From Rhodanobacter sp. OK091 (GTDB lineage: Bacteria; Pseudomonadota; Gammaproteobacteria; Xanthomonadales; Rhodanobacteraceae), in assembly GCF_900142825.1 (NCBI RefSeq), contig NZ_FRCH01000001.1, positions 2,070,215 to 2,134,214 on the forward strand: 64,000 nt of DNA, in the 5' to 3' direction. The first letter of the stretch is position 1. Each line of letters begins with the position of its first letter. Of the stretch, positions 35,724 to 42,927 are shown in pieces. The position numbers and the translations under genes are program-made. The notes under the pieces were generated by a model, which saw nothing but the letters and a program-made list of their open reading frames with translations, did no database searches and had not been told where the DNA came from.

Positions 35724-36284
35724 ATGCTGCGGCTGCGCACCACCACGGGCCTGAGCGCGCTGGCGCTGGCGATCGGCATCGCCGGTACCAGCTGGCTCAG
35801 CACGCTGACGGTCGGCTGGCATGGGCCGGCGCCACTTCTTGCTGCGACTCGGCATGGACCATCCATGCAGCCGCGCGCCCTGCCCTCACCGCAGCACCGG
35901 AAACGTCCGGTCAGCGTGGTGCAGGCGCGTCGCGCCAATGCAGATCGCGCCATCAGCGGCGTGAGCGAGGCGCAGGCCACTGCGCCTGCGCCGGCAGTCG
36001 AACTGGTGCCGCTGGCGATGCCGGGCGACACCTCGCAATCATGGGAAGAACTGCGCGGCCATCTGGACGGCCGCGTGGTGCTGCACGTCGGCGTCGACGG
36101 CGACGGCCGTGTCCGCACGGCCAGTCTGGTCGAGTCCAGTGGCGATCCGGTGCTCGACGAGCATGCCTTGCGCAGCGTGCGGGGCTGGCGTTTCGCGGTG
36201 CCGGGCGATCATCCGGACGGGATCAGCGGCGACTTGCCGATGCGTTTCTCCGCGCAGGGCGAGCGCATCGCGCAATCGCCGTAG
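35724..36284 (+). CDS. TonB C-terminal-domain protein (energy-transducer-like)
   Basis: The 186-residue protein has one N-terminal membrane anchor or uncleaved signal (about residues 8-30), a Pro/Arg/Ala-rich middle region, and a C-terminal TonB_C-like domain: GRVVLHVGVDGDGRVRTASL, then SSGDPVLDEHALRSVRGWRF. It probably reaches across the periplasm, but no ExbB/ExbD genes are nearby. The domain also occurs in non-transport proteins. The start follows a CGGGA sequence and lies 25 bp after the thiolase stop, so the two may be co-transcribed. Confidence 0.8.
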   Translation: MLRLRTTTGLSALALAIGIAGTSWLSTLTVGWHGPAPLLAATRHGPSMQPRALPSPQHRKRPVSVVQARRANADRAISGVSEAQATAPAPAVELVPLAMPGDTSQSWEELRGHLDGRVVLHVGVDGDGRVRTASLVESSGDPVLDEHALRSVRGWRFAVPGDHPDGISGDLPMRFSAQGERIAQSP

Positions 36285-36364
36285 GTTTTTTTCCAGTCGC
36301 GGCGGCCCTGCTTTTATTGTTCCCTGCGCCGATGGCGCCCGAGTTACCTTAGCTCGGCGATTCT

Positions 36365-37057
36365 TGTAGGAGCCGCGCTCGCGGGCGATGCTCTTTTTTG
36401 CACTTGAGGCGAAGAGCTTTCACCCTCCTGCGGAGGGCGAGTTACTTCTCTTTTGCTTGTCCAAAAGAGAAGTAACCAAGAGAAAACGACACCCCGCTTA
36501 CGCGCCTTGCGGGCATCCCTGCCCGCAAGGTCCGCGGGTGGGTTACGGGGTTTGTCGACAGCACATCCTGTGCTGACGCCAAACTGGCCGGCATCCCTGC
36601 CGGCCACCCTGCGGGCTTTCCTTCACCCACCCGCCGCTTCAGAGGGGCCCCGGGTAGAGCAACGCGCATCCTGCGCGTACTTTTCAGAGGAGCCAGAGCA
36701 ATAGCAGAGCGACGCTTCGCTTCGGCCTTTCACCGAGTGCGGGCCACGATGGCCCGCTGCTCTACCCGGGGCCCCTGTGCGGCGGTGAGACGGGGTCGAC
36801 AGGCCCGCAGGGGCATCGGCAAGGATGCCGATGCCTTTTCGCCAGGACAGGAGTCCTGTCGAAAAGCCCGGCCCCGGCTCACGGACTTGCCGGGCAGGAG
36901 CCCGGCAAGCGCCAAGCGGGGTGGCCTTTCTCTTTGGTTAGCTTTCTCTTTGGCCACACAAAGAGAAAGTAACTCGGGCGCCGTAGGCGCACGAAAGCTC
37001 TTTGCTTCGAGTGCAGAAACAACAAGCAAAGGCATCGCCCGCCAGCGGGCTCCTACA
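36365..37057. repeat. ~690-bp giant imperfect inverted repeat bounded by REP palindromes
   Basis: The left arm (36365-36661) and right arm (36758-37057) are inverted copies of each other. Each runs, from outside in, through a REP unit (36366-36391 and 37032-37056), a GAAGAGCTTTC/GAAAGCTCTTTGCTTC box, a small hairpin, GAGTTACTT.TCTCTTT, AACCAA.AGAAA, CACCCCGCTT, several strong short hairpins, and GGGGCCCCGGGTAGAGCA. The centre (36662-36757) holds further hairpins. No credible protein is encoded; the short open frames inside are products of the palindromes. A partial copy of the inner box lies just outside on the left (about 36326-36349), and a CGAAAGCTCTT fragment lies on the right (about 37098-37108). 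Confidence 0.85.
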
Positions 37058-37136
37058 AGAAGTCACGGTTTAAAGTGGTTCGGCTACAGCAGGAGGACGA
37101 AAGCTCTTCAAGCCTTGCTTCAAACAAAACCGGAGT

Positions 37137-39014
37137 TCACAACACCCCTTTCGCGCCCACCCCGAACGCCGTGAACAACCGCGTGATAATCAGTTTCGGC
37201 GACAGCGCCACGTCGGGGAAATCGCCGACCGGCTGATAGCAGGCGTAGAAGCCTGGATCGATCGCGCGCAGAGGTTGGCAGCCAGGCTTGAGGTCGTAGC
37301 TGGTGGCGTAGCGGAACGGCCACAGATCGAACAGCGGGAGCTGTGCGGAGATGCTGCCGATCGCATCGTTGATGTCGGTGAGCAGCGGCGTCGCCGATTG
37401 CCGCGGCGCGATCACCCATGCATTTTCCGGCTGGGTATTGCGCATGATGCTGTCGCGCAGCTGGTCGGCGAACGCGTGGTCGTAGACGATCACACCGGCT
37501 TCGGTGTTGTAGTTGTCGGAACGCGGATCGAAGTTGTGCGAGCCGACCATCGCGAAGGTATCGTCGATCACGATCGACTTGGCATGCAGGCCGAACCGGC
37601 GGCCCTCGCTGAGCAAGGGCGCCGGCCGGTTGCTGCTGCCGCGGCTGCCAAGCAGGTGAAAGCGCGCCTGCGTGGCGCTGGCCGGGCTGGCGGTTTCCGC
37701 CGGCATCGCGGCCTTGTTCATGCCGAGGTTGGCCAGCTCGTTGTCCACCGCCGGGCCTGACGCATGCGGCTTCAGTTCGTGGATCTCGAAACCGAACGTC
37801 TTCAGGTAACGCTTGCGGTGCTTGTACGACATCGCATACACGGCGAACGCATCGGTCGAGGCCAGCGAGTTGGTCGAGACGATCACCCGTGGCGGCTCGT
37901 CGCGCTGGTGCAACCGCTGGAAGATGCGCTGGGCGCGTTTGCTCATCACCAGATACGGCGTCTGCAGCAGCACTTCGCGCTTGGCGTCGTCGATCATGCG
38001 CATGATGTGCTGGGTGTACTCCTGCGCGCGTCGCTTGTCCGGCTTGTCGGCCTTCGACGGCAGATCGCTGAGGTAATCGACCTTGCCGGCGGGTAACGAA
38101 GGATCGACCAGCCACGCCTGCAGCCATAACGGATCTTCGGCGGCCTGTTGCAACTGCGCCACCCGCAGCGGCCGGCGATAATGCGGCGCCGGCCAGACCG
38201 GTGGCGCGCTGTCGGACAGGATGCGCTGGTTGACGTCGCGCAGGTGAGTCAGCGGCACCGCCCGCTTGTGCCGCCAGAACAACTCGAAACTGGCCGCCAT
38301 CTGTTTTGCGGCAGGGCCGCCAACCATCACGTCGCGGTCGACGTAGTCGAAGTCGTCGTCCCAGTTGAAGTAGCGATCCTGGTAGTTGCGCCCACCGGTG
38401 ATGCCGATGCTGTCATCCACCAGCAGCAGCTTGTTGTGCATGCGCTGGTTGAACTGCATGAAGCAGCACAGTATGCCGGCAGCGAATTCCAGCGGTTGCG
38501 TATGGGCCTTGTGGAAGGTCGGGTTGTACAGCCGCACTTGCAGGTTCGCGCTGACCCGCGACAGTCGGTCGAGCACGTCCAGATTGTCGAACGAAAACAG
38601 TTGGTCGGCCAGGATGCGCACCTGCACGCCGCGGCGGGCCGCCTGCACCAATTCGTCCAGCATCAGTTGGCCGGCGTCATCCTGATCCCAGATGTAGGTC
38701 TGCACGTCGATCGACTGTCGCGCGGCGCGGACCAGGTTGATCCGCGCCGCCAGCGCCGGTTCGCTGTCATCGAGCAAGGTCACCACGTGTACGGGTTGTT
38801 GCGGGGTGGATTCAGCCAGCGCCCGGGTTGCCGCCGCCAGCAGCGGTGACGGCACCGCGCAGCGGTCGGCCTGCGCGCAGACTGTGCTGCGATCGGTAGT
38901 GGTCGCGACGATCGCGTCGGCGCGCCGGATTTGCGCTTGCGACAGCGTACAGCCCTGCAGCAGCAGGGCCACGAGCAGGAGTGGAAGGCTGACCTGGCGC
39001 AGGAAGCGGGACAT
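37137..39014 (-). CDS. Phospholipase D-family lipoprotein (cardiolipin synthase C-like)
   Basis: The 625-residue protein starts with a lipoprotein signal (MSRFLRQVSLPLLLVALLLQ, then GC; lipobox LLQGC). Two PLD catalytic motifs are intact: HNKLLLVDDSIGITGGRNY (near residue 195) and HAKSIVIDDTFAMVGSHNFD (near 478), so phosphatidyl-transferase or phospholipase activity is expected. The layout with a TCAQADRC-type N-terminal region and a long linker resembles ClsC/YmdC-type cardiolipin synthases. It would be membrane-anchored facing the periplasm. The start at 39014 is set by the signal peptide although no ribosome-binding site is visible; 54 more upstream codons are open. Confidence 0.88.
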   Translation of the reverse strand: MSRFLRQVSLPLLLVALLLQGCTLSQAQIRRADAIVATTTDRSTVCAQADRCAVPSPLLAAATRALAESTPQQPVHVVTLLDDSEPALAARINLVRAARQSIDVQTYIWDQDDAGQLMLDELVQAARRGVQVRILADQLFSFDNLDVLDRLSRVSANLQVRLYNPTFHKAHTQPLEFAAGILCCFMQFNQRMHNKLLLVDDSIGITGGRNYQDRYFNWDDDFDYVDRDVMVGGPAAKQMAASFELFWRHKRAVPLTHLRDVNQRILSDSAPPVWPAPHYRRPLRVAQLQQAAEDPLWLQAWLVDPSLPAGKVDYLSDLPSKADKPDKRRAQEYTQHIMRMIDDAKREVLLQTPYLVMSKRAQRIFQRLHQRDEPPRVIVSTNSLASTDAFAVYAMSYKHRKRYLKTFGFEIHELKPHASGPAVDNELANLGMNKAAMPAETASPASATQARFHLLGSRGSSNRPAPLLSEGRRFGLHAKSIVIDDTFAMVGSHNFDPRSDNYNTEAGVIVYDHAFADQLRDSIMRNTQPENAWVIAPRQSATPLLTDINDAIGSISAQLPLFDLWPFRYATSYDLKPGCQPLRAIDPGFYACYQPVGDFPDVALSPKLIITRLFTAFGVGAKGVL

Positions 39015-39123
39015 GCGCGAATGATACGGAGGGTTCGTGCAGCGGTGAGGGCTTTCCATGCAGGCGCTGTTCAATCGCACTGGGCCGCCAGCGCGGTAGG
39101 CGAATGAACGGTGGCGCGTGGTT

Positions 39124-39597
39124 TCAGGGCGACCAGAATGCGTCCAGTCGGGCATTGCCCGGTTCCAGCGAACCATTCAGGTGCAGCACCGCCAGCGCAC
39201 CGGGCGGCATGCCGCGGAATTCGTCGGAGCGGCCTTCGACCAGCAGCGCGACCAGCCGCTCGATGCCGGGATTGTGGCCCACCAGCATGACCGTATCGGC
39301 GTCTGTGTGCTGATCGAGCAGTGCCAGCAATTCGCCGGGCGAGGCGTCGTAGATCTCGCTGGCCAGATGAGGCACTGGCGCGGAGTCGATGGCGGCCAGC
39401 GCCAGACGAGTGGTTTCGTCGGTGCGCCGGGTCGGCGAGCACAGCACCCGCTCGGGTCGGAGGCCGTGCCCGGCCAGCCACAGCCCGGCCGCCTGCGCCT
39501 CTTGTTCACCGCGGGCGCTGAGCGGACGCTGCTGGTCATCGCCGGAGGCTTCTATCGGCACGGCTTCGGCATGCCGCAACAAAATCAGTTCTTGCAT
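39124..39597 (-). CDS. SixA-like histidine phosphatase
   Basis: The 157-residue protein starts MQELILLRHAEAVP, with the RHG-type catalytic motif LLRHAEA (phospho-accepting His near residue 9). It continues with RPLSARGEQEAQAAGLWL, VLCSPTRRTDETTRLAL and the second catalytic His in DTVMLVGHNPGIERLVALL. These features and the length match SixA phosphohistidine phosphatases, which act on HPt domains or on PTS-Ntr phosphocarriers; the target here is unknown. GGAG lies 10 bp before the ATG. It follows the ParA-like gene by 56 bp on the same strand. Confidence 0.9.
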   Translation of the reverse strand: MQELILLRHAEAVPIEASGDDQQRPLSARGEQEAQAAGLWLAGHGLRPERVLCSPTRRTDETTRLALAAIDSAPVPHLASEIYDASPGELLALLDQHTDADTVMLVGHNPGIERLVALLVEGRSDEFRGMPPGALAVLHLNGSLEPGNARLDAFWSP

Positions 39598-39653
39598 GGA
39601 GGACTCCGGGGTGTGGTCGTACGTGGCGCGATAAGCATCAAGAGGAACTCGCT

Positions 39654-40286
39654 TCACTGCTGACGCTTGATCCAGCGCAGCAGCGCCTTCCAGTCCTGTT
39701 GGTGGTTGCGCACCTGTTCGGACTGGTAATCGAAAATGCCCTTGCCCAGCGCACTCAGCAGCACGTAGGCCTGGCTGTCGCGCAGTTGCGCCACGATCGG
39801 AAACGGGGACTGTTCGGCGAGCTGGGCGATCGCGTCCTGACTGGCATGGGTCCACGGCTTGAGCCGGTTGGCGACCAGCCCCACCGGCAGCTTGCCGCGG
39901 CGGATGCGGCTGAACGACTGCAGCTCTCCGATGAAGTGGAGTGTGGCGTGCAGGTCGAACGACGACGGCAACACCGGCACTAGCAGCACGTCGGCCTGTT
40001 CGAGGTACGGTTCCAGTTCGCGCTCGCCGGAGCCGGCGGCGGTGTCGATCAGCAGTTGCTGGGTGTCCGGCGGCAATTTCTGCAGCGAGCGGCGACCGCC
40101 TTCCAGCGCCAGCACGCCGGGAACGTTGTCCGGTCGCAGGCCGGCCCAGCGGTAGCTGGAACCTTGCCGGTCGACGTCGATGATGGCGGTGTGCTGCCCT
40201 GCTTGTGCCCAGTGCGAAGCCAGCTGGGTCACCAGCGTGCTCTTGCCGCAACCGCCCTTGCTGCTTGCCACCAGCGTCGTAAGCAT
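39654..40286 (-). CDS. Orphan ParA/MinD-like P-loop ATPase
   Basis: The 210-residue protein carries the deviant Walker A motif ASSKGGCGKSTLVTQLA (about residues 8-20), the switch region IIDVDRQGSSYRW and a Walker B-like LLIDTAAGSGERELE. Short single-domain ParA proteins without a parB partner usually position chromosomal, chemotaxis or secretion machinery rather than partition DNA. No ParB, centromere-like repeat or flagellar gene is adjacent, so the cargo is unknown. The gene is followed by the SixA-like gene and lies 77 bp downstream of the exported hypothetical gene. Confidence 0.9.
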   Translation of the reverse strand: MLTTLVASSKGGCGKSTLVTQLASHWAQAGQHTAIIDVDRQGSSYRWAGLRPDNVPGVLALEGGRRSLQKLPPDTQQLLIDTAAGSGERELEPYLEQADVLLVPVLPSSFDLHATLHFIGELQSFSRIRRGKLPVGLVANRLKPWTHASQDAIAQLAEQSPFPIVAQLRDSQAYVLLSALGKGIFDYQSEQVRNHQQDWKALLRWIKRQQ

Positions 40287-40363
40287 CGACTCACCCTTGT
40301 CGCGGAAGGTGGCCCAAGCCTACACGGCTGCGGATGCGGCGCAAAGCGGCGTAGCGGTCAAAG

Positions 40364-41440
40364 TCAGCCCGGCTCGCGCGGCTGCCAGTCGGCGGGTGCT
40401 TCGGCCGGGATGCTGTTGTCGCGCAAGGCCGCCAGCAGCAGGCTCATCTCGGTGCCGCCGTTGCGCGCCAGCGCCAGCAGATGCTGGGCCATCGCCGGCT
40501 CGTCCCGCACCCGGGTCAGCAGCTGGCCGAAGCTCTGTACTTGCCAGATCAGGTTGCGGCGGGCGTCTTTCGCTTCCTGCTGCTGGGTCGGATCGTCCGC
40601 CAGCACTTCGCGCAGATGCAGGCCGAGCGAGCGCGACAGCGGACTGGACCCCCACTCGAGCAGCTTGCCCAGCTTCAGGCAATCGGCCTTGGTCGAGGCA
40701 TCGCTGCCGGCGTTCTCGCACAGTTTGGCGATGAGCTGCAGACCCGGTTGCGGCTGCGTGCCCGCGATCCCGTAGACCAGCATGGCCTGCATGCCCACTG
40801 CGCCGGATTTCGAGGCCGGATCGAAGGTGCCGGCCGGTGGCGGCAAGACGCCGATCGAACTGGCCAGTGCCTTCAGGCTGGCGCCGGTGTAGTCGTCGTA
40901 CAGCTTGCTGTTGGCGGCCTTGCCCAGGTCCTCGCGGGCGGCATCGTGCTTCATGTCGTGGGCGTCCGCGCCGAGCTTGAGCAGCCATACCGCGGCATTG
41001 TCCGGCGCCTGGACGAGCAGCTGGTCCAGCGCGGCGGTATTCGGGCAGGCGTCGGCTTTGGCATCGCAATCGGCCAGTCGCGCCCAGCTCACCGCGGCGT
41101 CGGCTCCATCGGCCTGGGCGGCGCGCCCGATCAGTGCATGGAAACTGTTGCTCGGTGGCTGATTGAACAGCGGCCGGGCCAGCAAAGCGGCACCGAGCAG
41201 CGGCAAGGCATCGGCGCGCGGCGCCAGCACGCTGACCAGGTCGCGCTGGAACGCCAGCTGGGCCTTGTCGCGGTCGGTGGCTGCCTTGCTCGGTTCATGC
41301 CGGGTCTTATCGGCGGCGGCTTTGCCAGCGAAGGCTGGCGTCACCGGCAGAGACAAGGCACACGTCAGAGCCAGGTAGCGCAATCCACGCATCATGGGCT
41401 TGGTCATCATGGGCTGGGCCGCGATCAAAGCGTTCAGCAT
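40364..41440 (-). CDS. Exported hypothetical protein, 358 aa
   Basis: I do not recognise the family. A Sec signal peptide is evident (MMRGLRYLALTCALSLPVTP, then AFA/GKA), preceded by up to 15 extra residues. The true start may therefore be one of the Met codons at residues 11, 12, 16 or 17 of the drawn frame. The mature part is helical, Ala/Leu/Asp-rich and reminiscent of tetratricopeptide-like solenoids (DNAAVWLLKLGADAHDM, then KHDAAREDLGKAA), with four to five cysteines. A periplasmic scaffold or interaction role is possible but not demonstrable. Confidence 0.7.
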   Translation of the reverse strand: MLNALIAAQPMMTKPMMRGLRYLALTCALSLPVTPAFAGKAAADKTRHEPSKAATDRDKAQLAFQRDLVSVLAPRADALPLLGAALLARPLFNQPPSNSFHALIGRAAQADGADAAVSWARLADCDAKADACPNTAALDQLLVQAPDNAAVWLLKLGADAHDMKHDAAREDLGKAANSKLYDDYTGASLKALASSIGVLPPPAGTFDPASKSGAVGMQAMLVYGIAGTQPQPGLQLIAKLCENAGSDASTKADCLKLGKLLEWGSSPLSRSLGLHLREVLADDPTQQQEAKDARRNLIWQVQSFGQLLTRVRDEPAMAQHLLALARNGGTEMSLLLAALRDNSIPAEAPADWQPREPG

Positions 41441-41561
41441 AGCTCGTGCAGATTAAGCGCGGCTGATCCGCCTGCCTCGCGCAAGCGGATCGGTGCAACC
41501 AGATATGTCAGGATTGCCGTTTCGGCGCACGGCGGCGCCCTCACGTTTAGGGAGACGCATA

Positions 41562-41756
41562 GTGGATCAATTGTCGACATTCGCCGGTGGTGCCCCGTGG
41601 TTCGTCGGCTGGGGCACGCTGGCGCTGATCAACGCCGCGCTGGCGCAGGGCAAGAACCGCAGCGGACTGCTGTGGTTTCTGCTGTCGCTGTTGTTCGGCC
41701 CGCTCGCGACGCTGCTGCTGGTATTGCTGCCGAAGGTGCGCGGCAACTTGTTCTGA
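41562..41756 (+). CDS. Small two-helix membrane protein, 64 aa
   Basis: GTG 41562 is preceded by a good AGGGAG Shine-Dalgarno (41549-41554). The 64 residues contain two hydrophobic segments: PWFVGWGTLALINAALAQG and GLLWFLLSLLFGPLATLLLV, then LLPK. The GLLWFLLSLLFGPLATLLLV pattern is typical of small phage-shock or antitermination-associated membrane proteins of unknown role. It is convergent with speE, 9 bp apart, and divergent from the exported hypothetical protein. Confidence 0.7.
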   Translation: MDQLSTFAGGAPWFVGWGTLALINAALAQGKNRSGLLWFLLSLLFGPLATLLLVLLPKVRGNLF

Positions 41757-41765
41757 GCGCGCCGT

Positions 41766-42620
41766 TTATTCGCCCAGCGCTTCGCGCATGAATTCCGGCT
41801 GCGCCAGCGCGCCCTTGTGGATGTCGGCGTTGTAGTAGCGGGTCGGAAAGTTCTTGCTGATCGCGCCGCGCTCGCGGAAGCCGGACAGATCACCGCCCTT
41901 GCGCGCCATCGTGCAGCTCCACCAGCCGGTCGGGTAGCACGGCTGCGGGAACGGCAGTGTCTTCACGGCGCTGAAGCCGGAGGTGCGCATGGCCGAACGC
42001 ATCGACTTGATCAGGTCCAGATGCGCCAGCGGCGATTCGCTTTGCTGTACCAGCAGGCCGCCATGGCGCAGTGCCTTGTAGCAGCTGGCGTAGAACGCGG
42101 CGTTGAACAAACCTTCGGCCGGGCCGACCGGATCGGTCGAGTCGACGATGACCAGATCCAGCGAATCGGGTTCGCACTCGGCCATGTACTTGATGCCATC
42201 GATGAACAGCAGTTCGGCGCGCGGGTCGTGATTCGATTCGCACAGTTCCGGAAAATATTCCTCGGCCAGCCGGGTCACGCGCTCGTCGATCTCCACCTGC
42301 ACCGCCGACTCGACTTCCTCGTGCTTGAGCACTTCGCGCAAGGTGCCGCAATCGCCCCCGCCGATGACCACCACGCGCTTGGCGCGCGCGTGGGTGAACA
42401 GCGCCGGGTGGGTCATCATCTCGTGATAGAAAAAGTTGTCGCGGGTGGTCAGCATCACGCAACCATCGATCACCATCAGGTTGCCCCAGTCGGTGGTCTT
42501 GTAGATCTCGATGGTCTGGAACGGGGTCTTCTCCGCGTGCAGCAATTGCTCGGTGCGGAAACCGATGGAGGAACCGGAAGCCTGGTGGGCTTCGGTGAAC
42601 CAGCTGAGCTGCTGCGACAT
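41766..42620 (-). CDS. speE: Spermidine synthase
   Basis: This aminopropyltransferase makes spermidine from putrescine and decarboxylated S-adenosylmethionine. At 284 residues it has normal length. Visible motifs are the dcSAM-binding VVVIGGGDCGTLREVLKHE, VQVEIDERV, the catalytic Asp in VIVDSTDPVGPAEGLF (PAEGLF substrate loop) and FPQPCYPTGWWSCTMARKG. The start MSQQLSWFTEAHQASG matches homologues; 40 more open codons upstream are antisense-free but have no ribosome-binding site. It is divergent from speA, so both polyamine genes share one 307-bp control region. Confidence 0.96.
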   Translation of the reverse strand: MSQQLSWFTEAHQASGSSIGFRTEQLLHAEKTPFQTIEIYKTTDWGNLMVIDGCVMLTTRDNFFYHEMMTHPALFTHARAKRVVVIGGGDCGTLREVLKHEEVESAVQVEIDERVTRLAEEYFPELCESNHDPRAELLFIDGIKYMAECEPDSLDLVIVDSTDPVGPAEGLFNAAFYASCYKALRHGGLLVQQSESPLAHLDLIKSMRSAMRTSGFSAVKTLPFPQPCYPTGWWSCTMARKGGDLSGFRERGAISKNFPTRYYNADIHKGALAQPEFMREALGE

Positions 42621-42927
42621 GGCGGGGATGTTCCTGACGAACCGGGTGGAAGGATAAAGACTGCCAATTGTAGCGATAACGGTGGTGAACGTCCTGGGAG
42701 CAGGCCGTCGGCACATGCGCATATCGTCACAGGCGCCCATTACAATGGCGACCTGGCATCGCCGGCGCAGGGCGTCCGGTCGCCGACAAGTCCGATCGGC
42801 CCCGCGGCGTGCGAGGCTTCCGGTCGCTCGGGCTTCGTGCTCCTGAGTTGGGCAACACCGTCAAGGCTCGCCGCTGCGACGACATCATCCATGCTTGTAA
42901 CAAGCGCCTGCACAAGGAGCTACGCTG
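42621..42927. promoter_or_regulatory. Shared upstream region of speE and speA (307 bp)
   Basis: No gene is seen here. A TACAAT box at 42741-42746 could be a -10 element for speA, giving a GC-rich leader of about 170 nt, but the upstream -35 region is poor. The leader contains several CG-rich inverted sequences and ends with AAGGAG at 42914-42919, a strong ribosome-binding site for speA. Nothing here is recognisable as a known riboswitch. Confidence 0.35.

Noticed and set aside
36388..36704. Short open frames in both strands of the giant palindrome
   Set aside because: They consist of translated palindromes, mirror each other on opposite strands and match no protein family.
39654..40286. Chromosome-partition locus (parAB/parS)
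   Set aside because: There is no ParB gene and no centromere-like palindrome near the ParA-like gene.
42795..42811. 17-bp identity with 50750-50766 (ATCGGCCCCGCGGCGTG)
   Set aside because: In a 64-kb GC-rich sequence a single 17-mer match of this composition is expected by chance, and the flanks do not match.
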